From: Trachelipus rathkii
Taxonomy: Eukaryota; Arthropoda; Malacostraca; Isopoda; Trachelipodidae
Assembly: GCA_015478945.1 (NCBI GenBank)
Contig: JABUQX010100260.1
Span: 15,001-40,497, forward strand
Reading direction: 5' to 3'
Length of the DNA: 25,497 nt
Each line of letters starts with the position of its first letter. Within the stretch, counting starts at the first letter, position 1. Below, piece by piece: positions 11,216 to 22,139 of the stretch. The notes below the pieces were generated by a model that saw nothing but the letters and a program-made list of their open reading frames with translations, ran no database searches and was not told where the DNA came from. The translations under genes and the position numbers were made by a program.

Positions 11216-12860
11216 TTGAACGCGAATGAATAGGTGTTGTGAAAATACTGAGTATCATAATAAAGCGTTAAACTAATGATTGAACCAAAATAATTATACT
11301 TCATTTGGTTATATATAATAATATGCAGTGAAATATATCTATAATTGAAATTTTAATTATTCATTAATTAAAGTAAATAAATATATATCAATCTTTCTAA
11401 ATTAAATACAAACTTATCTCTAAATAAGATGAAGTTGACATAAATATCTCGTAATTTAGGATGGCCCTAACTGGTACCACATCACCAAACGTGTGTTAAA
11501 AGAAATATAATTTACATAAGATAAGCATTCACGATTACCTAATTACTATTACCAGGTATTGCAAGGTTAACTGAATATAATACATCACTGTTATTTATAC
11601 CATCACTCATACTATTTACTTATAGATTAGCACTGTCTCTAAACGTACTAATACGATATATATAACTAATAATATAATTATCACTATAATTATAGCAACA
11701 AATATATATATAAAAAGCTCAGCTACTATGGTCGCAGCCGTGTACGAGTCAACATTTGACTAAAACCATAGCTATATCATAATCATCATATAATAATTTT
11801 TTTGAGATTATTTACTAATCAAAATCACTTAGAATGTGCTGGCCTCGATTTGGTCAAGGTGTAAAAGATTCAGTGTTTTATGGAAGCTTTATAAGGATGT
11901 AATTTTCTTGTTTTTTCCAATCATACAAAAATGAAAAATATAGCATATATATAATCATATATAATATATATACTATAATACAAACTATATGTTAAATAGT
12001 ATATAACGTATATGAAAAATATCATATCACTATACATAACATACAGTACTAAGTATTACCTGAGTATTAAAACCTAATAATATATACATTACCTACTATT
12101 AGACATCATTATTACCTAATAATCATACTACGACATCAAAAGTCATTAAATCACTAATGCAGAACTTACTATACTAAACCTAATTCATAGTATTACCCAA
12201 TTAAATTAACATGTACTCAGATACCGTGTAGGCATTAGTTACTCGTGTACGGCGGTACACGAGATATTATAACCTTACTATGATTATATTACGTAAACAT
12301 TATTTACTCACATAAATCTTTTGAATACGGTATATGTAGCTATCATAATTCAATCAATAAATAGACTATAAATTATATATACATTATACTGTGTAAGCCT
12401 TAATACCTACCTATTATCAAGTAATAGATATACTCTTTTCTTTCTTAAATCATAGTACTATGGTACACCGATCTGAGCTTCGTATTATACTTCATATATA
12501 TAGATATACTACTCTATATAATTAACTGTACTCAATCGACTACGATATTTATAACTTTATCTCTATTATGTATACCTATATACTATCGACTTAACTCATA
12601 TAAGATACACCCTACTTAACGTGAGTGATTAAGATTATATAATAACATATAGCTTCAAGGATTACCTAGACTAATTTAGTGACTTAAAAATCCTAATTAT
12701 TATATATACAGTGCTATTTATAACGCTGTATGACTATCCAGGACGCGAAAGAATCCAATTCTAACCTTAACTAGTGTATCGTGTATTTTAATAATTTTAG
12801 GGATGGGTATACAATACCCTCCAAACTTTTTGAGCAAGTGGAACCACTAACTCATAAATC
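11216..12860. other. AT-rich low-complexity desert, no gene
   Basis: Irregular AT-rich sequence with no open frame of note. The G content falls toward the right end. A slightly richer patch lies at 12720-12850, next to the telomere-like repeat. Confidence 0.7.
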
Positions 12861-12867
12861 GCCTAGA

Positions 12868-12910
12868 CCTAACCTAACCTAACCTAAACCTAACCTAACC
12901 TAACCTAAAA
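12868..12910 (-). repeat. Interstitial telomere-like array, (CCTAA)n / (TTAGG)n
   Basis: Eight consecutive CCTAA units, the fourth being CCTAAA. More diverged relatives (CCTAGCCTAACCC) follow to about 12927. TTAGG on the minus strand is the canonical telomere repeat of most insects and crustaceans. The array is short and flanked by ordinary AT-rich DNA, so it is interstitial and not a chromosome end. Confidence 0.9.
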
Positions 12911-12927
12911 ACACCCTAGCCTAACCC

Positions 12928-13560
12928 AAACACCCACGTCTAATACACTAGATTAATCACTAATCTACCTACAACCTAATTAAACGGGGAAAACTGCATC
13001 CAACCTCCACTACTCCATCTATATATGCTCCCATATATTACAATCACAGACCACCTGCTCCTAAATACAAGCCTTTCACATATACATCACCATTATACAA
13101 TATACGAATATACTCATACTCGTTGCATATGTCACAAATAATAAAGAACTCAACTACCCACTGATAATTTATGCATAGCGAGCGTGTTATATCATCCATA
13201 ACAATCCACTATACACATCTTAACCATACTCACACACCATATACAACGAAACTATACATTTCAATCTAAATAATCTAATATATAACTATAACTTATACTA
13301 CGTATATATACTTAGGTACCGCAATAACGTACACAAGGTATATTACTTCCTACAATACGCTTAATTAATACAGGTCCTCATGACCACACTAAGTAACGTG
13401 AATATATAGAGGTAACCCAGCGCCACATAACCTAATTTAACCTCGACCACAGAATATCTACCGTACTATTATCATAATATCTATCACCCGACAAAGCATT
13501 ATAGCACCTACCATAACTATTCACTACCAAATATATTATAGTACATCATATAGTAGACTA
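12928..13560. other. G-depleted A/C/T-rich tract, no gene
   Basis: The plus strand is strikingly poor in G: bases 13201-13260 contain 19 C and a single G. No tandem period is evident and no open frame of note exists. Confidence 0.75.
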
Positions 13561-14578
13561 GAAAAGCCGTCCAATTCTTCGTTGGTCGTGAAACTAGTTT
13601 CTGCCCGCACTCGAAATCAATCACAGAAATAGACTGGGCGAACAATATTCCCAAACCCACATACAAGATAAAGATGATCCGACTCTCTTGTCAGATACAC
13701 TTTGCGCTAAAATGGACAAAGAATAAAAGTTGCAGTTTCGGAACAGTAGTCGATGAACAGACAAGTAACTTGGCAGAATACTGCTTGACCCATATCCATC
13801 TACCGGCTAGTATGTGGCATCATATCTATTGCGAAGAAGTGGGATCTTACTCCTGTCGGGGACTGAGCCTGCGGAGAAGCCCGAAGAGTAAAAGGATTGA
13901 AGATTGCTGTCGTTGGATAGAGAGTTAAGATTATAGCACCAATAGACATATAGGTTACGGATAACCTATTCTCCGCACGGAAATTGCCATGTGTATCTTT
14001 TAACATCTCGTTCAAACTCTGACTTGTCACTCGTGATACTATACTAATTTTTGTCCAAGAAAAGAAAGATTGGGCTAACAAACCAACCATTTACAAGAGT
14101 AAAGTCAGCGGTGTGTGGAGTGGTGATCTAAACAAACCTTTTAACAATCGCACGTGCTCAGCCAGGGAGCTTATCTAAGCTTCTCATATGAGACATCTCT
14201 TTCAGATGTAGAGAGTGAAGATCTGCACCAAACAGGATTACATCAACGTATAAGTCCCTCTCAAAAGTAAGATCGTATAATACTGCTTTTTAAACGAAGA
14301 AAACAATCATAGTTCAATGCTACCAAGCGATTACTCTGTAAAATAAAATTCGAAGATATTTGCGATAGCACCCGTATACTCACTAATTCTAGGTGCGAAC
14401 ACGTTCCAGCCCTATATAAAAATGTGTGGATTGATACATCAAATATAATCTAGATATAGAGTCTAGAAAACAGAACGACGAGAGTTAGTCTCTTCCCAAC
14501 GAATGATGGACTTGACAAGTTCGACAACCTAGTGCAAAATAAACTCATCCATGCAGAGTCAGTGCTTTTGATGGCTAT

Positions 14579-14604
14579 AGAACCTCCTCATTCTTGATTT
14601 TGAA
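14579..14604 (+). repeat. Direct repeat copy 1 (26 bp)
   Basis: Begins AGAACCTCCTC and ends ATTCTTGATTTTGAA. It matches the copy at 14674-14700 except for one extra G there. Confidence 0.9.
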
Positions 14605-14673
14605 TCAGTTACAACATGTGTGATAAATCAGGTGTCGCCCTAAGACCTGTATATCAATGATTTGGAACATATA

Positions 14674-14700
14674 AGAACCTCCTCGATTCTTGATTTTGAA
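14674..14700 (+). repeat. Direct repeat copy 2 (27 bp)
   Basis: Second copy of the 26-bp sequence, 95 bp downstream start to start, differing by a single inserted G. The bases between do not form a continuous tandem unit. Confidence 0.9.
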
Positions 14701-15660
14701 GCTGAACGGAGAATATACACAATCAAATGTTGAGTTGATAATACGCTTCTTCAAAAATTAATATATTTAAGTAGAGGTCTGAATGTCACTACGGCTAATT
14801 CGATAGAATGGAAGAACATAGGTATAAATTTCAAATAAAATCCGACATCAATTACAACTGAAACTGAATTTCTGATCAACTCCAGGCAGCGTCCGGAAAT
14901 TAAAGTAACTCATATTCTATGAGATAACTATCTAAATTGACAGCTAAATACAGTGACGAACTACAGGACAGATTCACTAAGTAGCAAGTTGAGTGATAAG
15001 ATCGCGAGAGAAAAGAAAAAGACATTAATAATATATATAATAAACGCAACACATATGTGTGATCAAGCATCCCTATCTATAGGTACTGTGAACTGAAATT
15101 AATCCTTACTGAAACCCACTTGGGCAAGACACCCCTTCTTAAAGATTCTTCTCATTATTTTGCCCAACCATACGTGTCGTCCTATATCTGTTTACCTTTC
15201 GAACACCCATCTTTCACTTAGTACGACGCATTTGGGACTTTAGTACCCCAGAAGCCCCACCGATCCAACGCATGCATGACCTTGGATACTGATATAGGTA
15301 CAAGGTTTTACGCAAATCAAAATATTATTCATACTTTATCGCGATAAGCAAAGTTCCCTAGATTTCCCAAGTTCTCAAGATAATGAAGAATTTAGATATA
15401 TCATATTGCTCTATTACTATGAAAATAACATCAAAAAGGGGAAACGTAAAACGGAGAAAAAGAATACTTTTTTTTTCAGGGAATCTTCGAAGAACGATGA
15501 AATTGAAGGTCGCAATTTCATTGAGTGAAATGATAGAACTATTAGATCATTTTTTTAATTCTGTAATCTCAATACACAGATATAATAACTTACAATTCAA
15601 CTGTTTAGTTAATAACTGTCTCATATTGACCTATTGAGTTTGAATTTGAAGTGAAGAATA

Positions 15661-16640
15661 ATTCCATTCATTATTATGTATTATATTAGTATTTATTACA
15701 TTTTATTTATTATTTATTTAATGGTGTGATATATAACTTCACTTTTTACATATGTATATTGTTAGTATTGTCTATTGTTATTGTGGTTATTTTATTGTTT
15801 TTAGTTGTTATGTGGGTATTGTTATTGTTGTTGTTGTGTGTTTTGTAGTTGTTGTTGTTGTATGGTTGTTGTGCTGAGTTTCGTTGCTTGTTTGACTCAG
15901 TAGTTTACCATTCTAAACAAGTCCCCCCTACAACATGTCAGTAGTCGCTGTTTGAACTTCAATCTGTTGTTCCCCATCTGTTGTTGTTGAGTCTGTAATT
16001 GTTTTGTTGTTGTTTAAGATTCAGTTACTTGATTATTGAAATATTTGTATCATCTGTATAATTAATCACTTCATTCATTATCAGTGTCCATAAACTTCAT
16101 TCACTTATTCCATCTACATTATAATAATAATATATCATCTCTATCTACTTTATGATTACATGCAGTTAATTTATTTCATATCTTATTTCTAGTATCATTC
16201 ATACCTTAAGTAATATCACTTCTCACTATATCATTATTGATGATTACAACACTTATTTATATAATTATCTATCATTATTATGCTATTATGTATGATTTAT
16301 TATATCATATTATTATATATTACTTATCGTTTATTAAATTCCTTTTATTAATCTGATGTTACCTTATACTTTATTAATTATTATCAGCTACTACTCAATT
16401 ACATGTATAATTAACACACACTTTACGATTATCTATTATTAACTTATCTATTCATGAATTATTCTATCATTATATTATTTAATTATCGTATTAATTATTA
16501 TTATTATTAGGCTTTCACGGCACGGTTAATACTCATATATATCATTATTAGATTTTATTATTATTATATTATTATATATTATTCATTATATTTATTATTA
16601 TTATTATTATTTATTTTATTTATTATTGATTCGATTAAAT
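15661..16640. repeat. T-rich low-complexity tract with (GTT)n and (ATT)n segments
   Basis: Bases 15770-15880 are rich in TTG/GTT words. Bases 16430-16640 are rich in ATT/TTA words, including nearly pure TTATTATTATTATT runs. Between them is irregular T-rich DNA with the short balanced patch 15885-15990. No gene. Confidence 0.85.
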
Positions 16641-17149
16641 ATATTTAAGGAATAAAAACTCTAATTGGAGTCCTATCACTTTCCCATTCTGAGAAATGAT
16701 GTAAAAGAAAAATGAAAGGAAAAAACATTGACGATGAATTATGAAATGAAAAGAAACATATAAACTTGGAAGAAATTAAACAATGAACTCGAGCACAAAC
16801 TTTACCTGATGTCATAACTTCATACAAGCCCTAAAATGGACTAAAATATGGCCCCCGAGAATTTTAAACCTAACAATTTAGGGTTTTACACCATCCCTAT
16901 TTATAAGGGGTAGAGTGGGGGGGCTTAACTTTGCTGTTTAAATTAAATGGTTTGCCCGCTAAGTAAGTTTAACCAATTGGGTTTAAAACAGTGCAAGTTA
17001 TTTTAATATTGGGTTAACTCTCCTTTAAAAGAACGTAAAATAAACTGTTTAATGTTAGACGTCTCGTTTTTAGTTTTAAATAACATTTCCGACCCCAATG
17101 ATCTTCCATTTTAACAAAAACTTCATGTGAGCCTACTCTATTATAAATC
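16641..17149. other. Unassigned sequence, no gene recognised
   Basis: AT-moderate sequence with repeated TTTAAAC/GTTTAA words around 16935-17080 and a G8 run near 16917-16924. The short minus frame 16827-16645 shows no recognisable domain. Confidence 0.5.
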
Positions 17150-17700
17150 GAAGGTGGGCTTTAACTTTTTGAAGTTATTGTACCGCGCCCTGAGGAGTCC
17201 CGGCAGCCGGAGCCAGCCGGAAAACTTGTTGGAACCGTAAATTATAGAAATTGAGGGGCCAGTCTTCGAGATAGGCATTTTAAAATAATGGAAACGGAAC
17301 CAAAATTTATTTTGGTGGAGCTGGTGTTGGAGATATTTTTCTTTCGCCCAGTATAATATAAAAGAGTTTCGGAGCCAGGTGCCCATGCCTGAAAAGATGG
17401 ATCTGGAGCAGAAAAATTTTAAAATTGTGGAGCCAGGACCAAATTTTGAAGGGGGGGAATGAAGCTGAGTCAGCCTGGAAATAATTAAAAAAATAAATTG
17501 TGAAGACCGGAGGAGGAATAAGATATTTCATGTAATGGAGCGCGAAGGCCAAAAAAAAAAAAAAATCCGTATCCTCTATAATAAATGGGTCCGGAGCTAG
17601 AGCCGCAAATATTAAAATGAGGGTGCCGGAGTTGGAAAATGATAGAGCCGGAGCCGAAATTATTTTAGTGTATCGGAACCACAACAAAAACTTTAACCGG
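17150..17700 (+). repeat. Degenerate GGAGCC minisatellite
   Basis: Repeated GGAGCC/GGAACC/GGAGCT words alternate with AAATTT or AAAATTATTTT spacers, at irregular intervals of roughly 30-70 bases. Examples lie at 17206, 17296, 17316, 17373, 17431 and 17640. An A run is present near 17550-17565. Minus-strand open frames here (17386-17141, 17687-17307) are a by-product of the G/A-rich repeat. Confidence 0.7.
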
Positions 17701-19205
17701 ATTTACAACAGTCCTGATTGTAAATTTTTTATATTTCTAAAATATAAAAAAATAAACTGATCTTTAATATCTAGCTTTAGTGCAAAGTTTCTATATGTAG
17801 TTAACAATAATGATTTTCTTAAAATATAAAAAATTTTATTTTACTTAAAACCCTCAGTTGACCATGTGGTTATTTAGATATAGCGTATAAATATATTACT
17901 ATATAACTAATATTAAATATTATAGTATAATACATATACTACTAACTATAACCTATATATATCATATATATCTATGAGTATCATATATCTATACTATATA
18001 TCTAGCATACACTTTCATCACCAATTGCTACATAGTACATTATATCTACACTTTAATAGTTATATAGATAATTAAAGCCCTCACACGCTCACTACTTATT
18101 TCTTTATAACTTCACCCATTAAACACATTTACTCAATATATAATTTCATTTTCCGCTACATCTGATCAGCATAAATCGACACCACATAAGACCATCAATT
18201 TACTAGTACTCATACCTAACACTTATAAGGAAACTCATATACACAGATATAAGATCTAACCTTCACTATAATCATAACTTTTAATAACCAAAGCACATCT
18301 ACGGCACTATCTATCAACTCTTCACACACGCAATGATGCGGAGAACAGACTAACCTCATATCCTATAGCATCAATTATAGACCGCCCTTACGAAATCGGG
18401 TACTAAATTATACACAAATCTGATCACAAGAAATAACAGGGTCATACTTTAATCACCACTATCGAACTAAGAATAAATACCATCATTCAACTATCAATCT
18501 AAAGCTCGCGGAGACTCTCCTAACATATATATAACGACCACGAATGCACTATACAATACCTTCACAATACAACCATTCGAACATATCCAGATATAATACC
18601 TCACCGATTCTTCAGATACAACCTACATAATGAATCAACTGATGACATTAACACGATACTAGCACATCGCTACGCTCACGCAAATCTAATATATGAAGCC
18701 GCGACCGACTCAATTCTCAACCAACATCAACAAAGAGCTGTATAGTCAGTAACCTCAAACCTATATCGTAATCGCTCCATGCCACGGTTAGATCATTACC
18801 AGACAACGCTACACACACAAATAAACCTGATCAGTACAACTGCCTTCATCAAAGATATCCTTACTTCAGCCCTACTGAATTCACGCCAACCTATATCCAT
18901 ATATTCAAACTCACATTCACGCCTTCCGCCTAGGTGCACCTATAGTACCATCGCACAACATATCCAATCAAACAATAACGACGATAACTGGCGGATGTCT
19001 CGTCGATAAATATAAAATCATAATCGCATCGGCACAATGACGCATAAACCGCACTCATTAATATACGCGTATAATCACACACATAAGAATACCGACATAA
19101 CGACAGTATCATTAACGTAACTCCATACAATCATACTACTCTAACCAAAGAGTATTCACGAAAACATACCCGGGAACATTGATTAAAGACACGAACTAGC
19201 TCCAT
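17701..19205. other. AT-rich tract becoming G-depleted, no gene
   Basis: Bases 17701-17880 are A/T rich with TTTTA/AAAATATAAAAAA words. From about 18000 the plus strand is C-rich and G-poor, like 12928-13560, with no tandem period seen. The overlapping frames at 18779-19009 (plus) and 19130-18930 (minus) show no domain. Confidence 0.7.
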
Positions 19206-19468
19206 TGTCAAATAGTATTAATAATTATACTAATATATATATAAAATCATATATATATATATAACTATTAAGGTTATTACTATATATATATATATATATT
19301 ATAACTAATAATATATATATATAAATATTATATATAATATATATAAATATTATTATAAATATATACTATATATATAATTAAATATATATATAATATAAAA
19401 TAATTATATATAATTATATATATTATATAATATAACTATATATATATATATATGATAATATATATTAT

Positions 19469-19502
<34 letters not shown>

Positions 19503-19565
19503 CATATATAATATATTATATATATTTATAGACATAAATATAATAATATATTTAGTATAAATATA

Positions 19566-19605
<40 letters not shown>

Positions 19606-19692
19606 TAATATATAATATATATATATATATAGTTATTATACTATATATATTATATACTATATATATTATATTAATACTAATATATATATATT
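19206..19692. repeat. (AT)n microsatellite cluster
   Basis: Nearly pure TA/AT dinucleotide runs with TAAT and TATTAT interruptions. The minus frame 19741-19526 (Ile/Tyr alternation) is an artefact of this array. Confidence 0.95.
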
Positions 19693-20344
19693 TGAAACAC
19701 TTAGCCATGGGGATAAAATGGTTGAATTTACTGTTGCTCAATTTTGTTCCGTGTAAAGGGGATGCAGAGGTAAATAGGGTATCGGAGGAACACAGCGTTT
19801 GGGAAGAGCTTAGAAGTTCATGAAGATAGCTTTTATGTTATTATAAGGTCTAGTTGGTTGCGTTCGTCTCATAGACTATCATGGATATGATTAACAAATT
19901 ATAAATTCAGGGAACAGAGAAGACGAGAGATTGTATCTTTGCTCTCGCGTGGGGTTAGATAGCCCGGACTGGCGATATTTTTCATTAGTTAGTAGCGTTA
20001 GGAGATTAAAACATTTCAAAATCAAATTTATTTCGTAGAGTGATAAAAAAACGTAAGCTATAATAGATAAAAAATTCGTAAGACCCCAAATGCCAAATGT
20101 TAATTAACAGCGCAGCTCCGCAGATAAGAAAAATATCTATATTCCTAGAAAATTGAGAATTTAGGCAAAAAAAAGATGCAAACTCTGAAACACTTGAGTT
20201 TCGTTTATGAACAAGAGATTAAGTTTAGGAGGAAGAAGGTGATGGTATCAAAGGGCGTAAATTAGAACTAAAATACCCCGCAAAACTGTTGTAGAAATTA
20301 ATGAATAAAGGAGACGGAGAGTCAGAACAAATTTGCAACTTTTT
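19693..20344. other. Unassigned island, no gene recognised
   Basis: Balanced composition beginning with TTTGAAACACTTAGCC directly after the (AT)n array. No open frame above about 60 codons and no known motif. It may be the degenerate outer part of the repeat structure that follows. Confidence 0.45.
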
Positions 20345-20650
20345 ATTGCGAAACCTGCACCCATGTAAGGAGACCACTCTAGATCGGAGTAAAATTTGTA
20401 TAGATGTAAATACCGCAATTAACCGAGTTCAATTTGTATAGATAAAATAACTACGTTGGAGTGATTCTTCAACGTTACCAAGGAGTAGATCCGGGGCCTC
20501 GCGAACGGGTTTCATGCAAGCGTGTACCAACTCCAACCAACGATAAGCTAAAAGATACCCGCCGACCTTAGGATCCTATGAAAAGACATGCATCTAATTC
20601 AATAGGAAAAAGGACCGCCTATGGCAGGACAGATACCTCAGCCACGCATC
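20345..20650 (-). repeat. 342-bp tandem repeat, minus-oriented array (part of two monomers)
   Basis: On the minus strand, 20650 to about 20440 aligns with most of one monomer. 20410-20345 aligns with the start of the next, giving the same period of about 342 bp as the plus array. Bases 20611-20649 pair with 20756-20794 with one mismatch, and bases 20360-20390 are a perfect 31-bp inverse of 20682-20712. Conserved internal words include GCCCCGGATCTACTCC and ATCACTCC. Confidence 0.9.
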
Positions 20651-20681
20651 TTCGCTTATTATACTATTATTATACTATTAT
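20651..20681. repeat. Head-to-head junction of the two arrays
   Basis: A short (TTATACTA)n-like AT spacer separates the inverted arrays. The two sides do not meet at the same point of the monomer: the minus copy lacks the first 75 or so bases. Confidence 0.75.
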
Positions 20682-21295
20682 ACTCCGATCTAGAGTGGTC
20701 TCCTTACATGGGTCCTGTGTTACCCTTTGCACCCCCGAGGCTGCTAAGCGTGAGTATGCGTGGCTGAGGTATCTGTCCTGGCATAGGCGGTCCTTATTCC
20801 TATTAAATAGAGGCACTCTTTCATAGATTTAAGTCGCGTGATCTTTTTAGACTTAATCGTGTCGATAGTGGTAAACACGCTTTGGCAATATGCAGTTGCT
20901 GAGGCCCGGATCTAATCCCTTGCGTAGTGAAAGAAATCATTCAAAGGAGTTATTATTTATTCTATAACCCAAATAAAACTGCGGGTTTAAATATGCCTAG
21001 TACTTTACATCTATACAAATTTATACTCCCGATCTAAGAGTTGCGTCTCCCTACATGGGTCCTAGGTTCACCTTTTGGGACGAGTGTAAGGGCGGAGATG
21101 CGTGGCTGAGGTATCTGTCCTGCCATAGGCGGTCTTATTCCTATTGAATAGAGCACTCTTTCATAGGTTTAAGTCGCGTTTCTTTTTAGCTTGTCGTGGT
21201 TGAGTGCGAGGATGTAAACACGCCTTGGGCATAACCGTTCGCGAGAGCCCGGGATCTAATCCTGGGGATTAAAAGTGAAAGCAATCACTCAGGAG
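20682..21295 (+). repeat. 342-bp tandem repeat, plus-oriented array (two monomers)
   Basis: Monomer 1 starts ACTCCGATCTAGAG at 20682; monomer 2 starts at 21024. Both contain GCGTGGCTGAGGTATCTGTC (20758, 21100), then CATAGGCGG, CACTCTTTCATAG, TTTAAGTCGCG, AACACGC and GGATCTAATCC, ending in AATCA.TCA...GGAG. The monomers share most positions with small indels. No open frame is conserved between copies. The GGATCTAATCC word is only a weak B-box lookalike. Confidence 0.92.
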
Positions 21296-21410
21296 TTTTT
21301 TATATATACTTATTAGTATATATTACTATAATATCAAATATATATATTATACTAATAGTAATAATATATTACTATATATATATATATATAATAATATATC
21401 ATACTATAAA
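21296..21410. repeat. (AT)n microsatellite
   Basis: TA/AT runs with ATACTAATAG interruptions directly abutting the second satellite monomer. Confidence 0.92.
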
Positions 21411-21925
21411 ATTTTTACTTTGTTATCGCCTTTTAATACAAATATTTTGAAAAGTGATAATCTCTTCTTTATTTATTTTTATTTATTTATTTATTTATTT
21501 ATTTATCTAAATTTCCCCTCTAAGATTACTTCTCTCCTTTTCATAAACGAATAATATAGCATTTATCTCTCAGAAGCTCGTTCATAACATGCCCTTTTAA
21601 TTCTCTTTAATTTTAATACTTTTTTCTCTTAGTGCTTTTTCTTAAAAACTATGTTTAAAAATGTTTATTTAGTATTTAATATTTAATTTTTTATTGAAGT
21701 GAAATTACTAAATTCTAACGATTCATTTATACGATTTTATTCTATATAATATAATTCAATTGGCCTAGCAACTTTAAAAATTTCTTTCCCCACTCTATTC
21801 GTCAATCTCAATTTTACGTATAACTCAATTTTTCTTATAACTACGTTCTCCTTAAAATGCTCTTCTCATCTTTTCAATTTATTTATTTATTTTTTTTTTC
21901 TCTCTCAAGGAATCGAATCCGGTTC
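21411..21925 (+). repeat. Pyrimidine-rich tract with (ATTT)n core
   Basis: Bases 21466-21506 are near-perfect ATTT/TTTA tetranucleotide repeats. The surrounding sequence to 21925 is T/C-rich with many TTCTC and TTTTT words. No open frame of note. Confidence 0.85.
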
Positions 21926-22079
21926 CATTACCATATATATATATATATATACTATACTATATATATATAATATAATTATATATATTATATATATATATAT
22001 ATAAATATAGTATATAAATATATTATAATTATAGTTAAATAAAGTATTGTGTGGGTGCGTGGTGTGTGTGTCGTGTGTG
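21926..22079. repeat. (AT)n microsatellite followed by (GT)n-rich stretch
   Basis: TA/AT runs from about 21932 to 22035, then GTGTGGGTGCGTGGTGTGTG and similar GT words to 22079, just outside the mariner left end. Confidence 0.9.
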
Positions 22080-22111
22080 TGTCCCAAACAGTAAGGGTGT
22101 ACTGATGTCGT
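22080..22111 (+). repeat. Mariner left terminal inverted repeat (degenerate)
   Basis: TGTCCCA, then GTAA a few bases later, then TGTACTGA. The reverse complement of the right end shows TGTCCCA, GTAA and TATACTGA in the same order. Confidence 0.6.
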
Positions 22112-22139
22112 ATAGTAATTTCATGGGTATTGCATTACA

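Larger units (their letters stand above)
13561..15660. other. Island of balanced composition, no gene recognised
   Basis: GC is clearly higher than in both flanks. Open frames overlap on opposite strands (plus 13674-13928, minus 14090-13800) and there is one Lys/Arg-rich frame at 15383-15637. None resembles a family I know, and no motif such as a catalytic triad or zinc finger is visible. Codon-level evidence is too weak to call a gene. The region also holds the short direct repeats at 14579 and 14674. Confidence 0.5.

Noticed and set aside
12868..12910. True chromosome end
   Set aside because: The array has only eight units, with 12.5 kb of non-telomeric DNA on each side.
15120..15167. Inverted repeat TTGGGCAA / TTGCCCAA as a hairpin
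   Set aside because: Eight base pairs with a 32-base loop is within chance expectation for a window of this size.
20880..20930. GGATCTAATCC in the 342-bp repeat as a pol III B box, making the repeat a SINE
   Set aside because: It matches the B-box consensus poorly, no A box lies at a suitable distance, and the units are in tandem without poly(A) or a simple tail.
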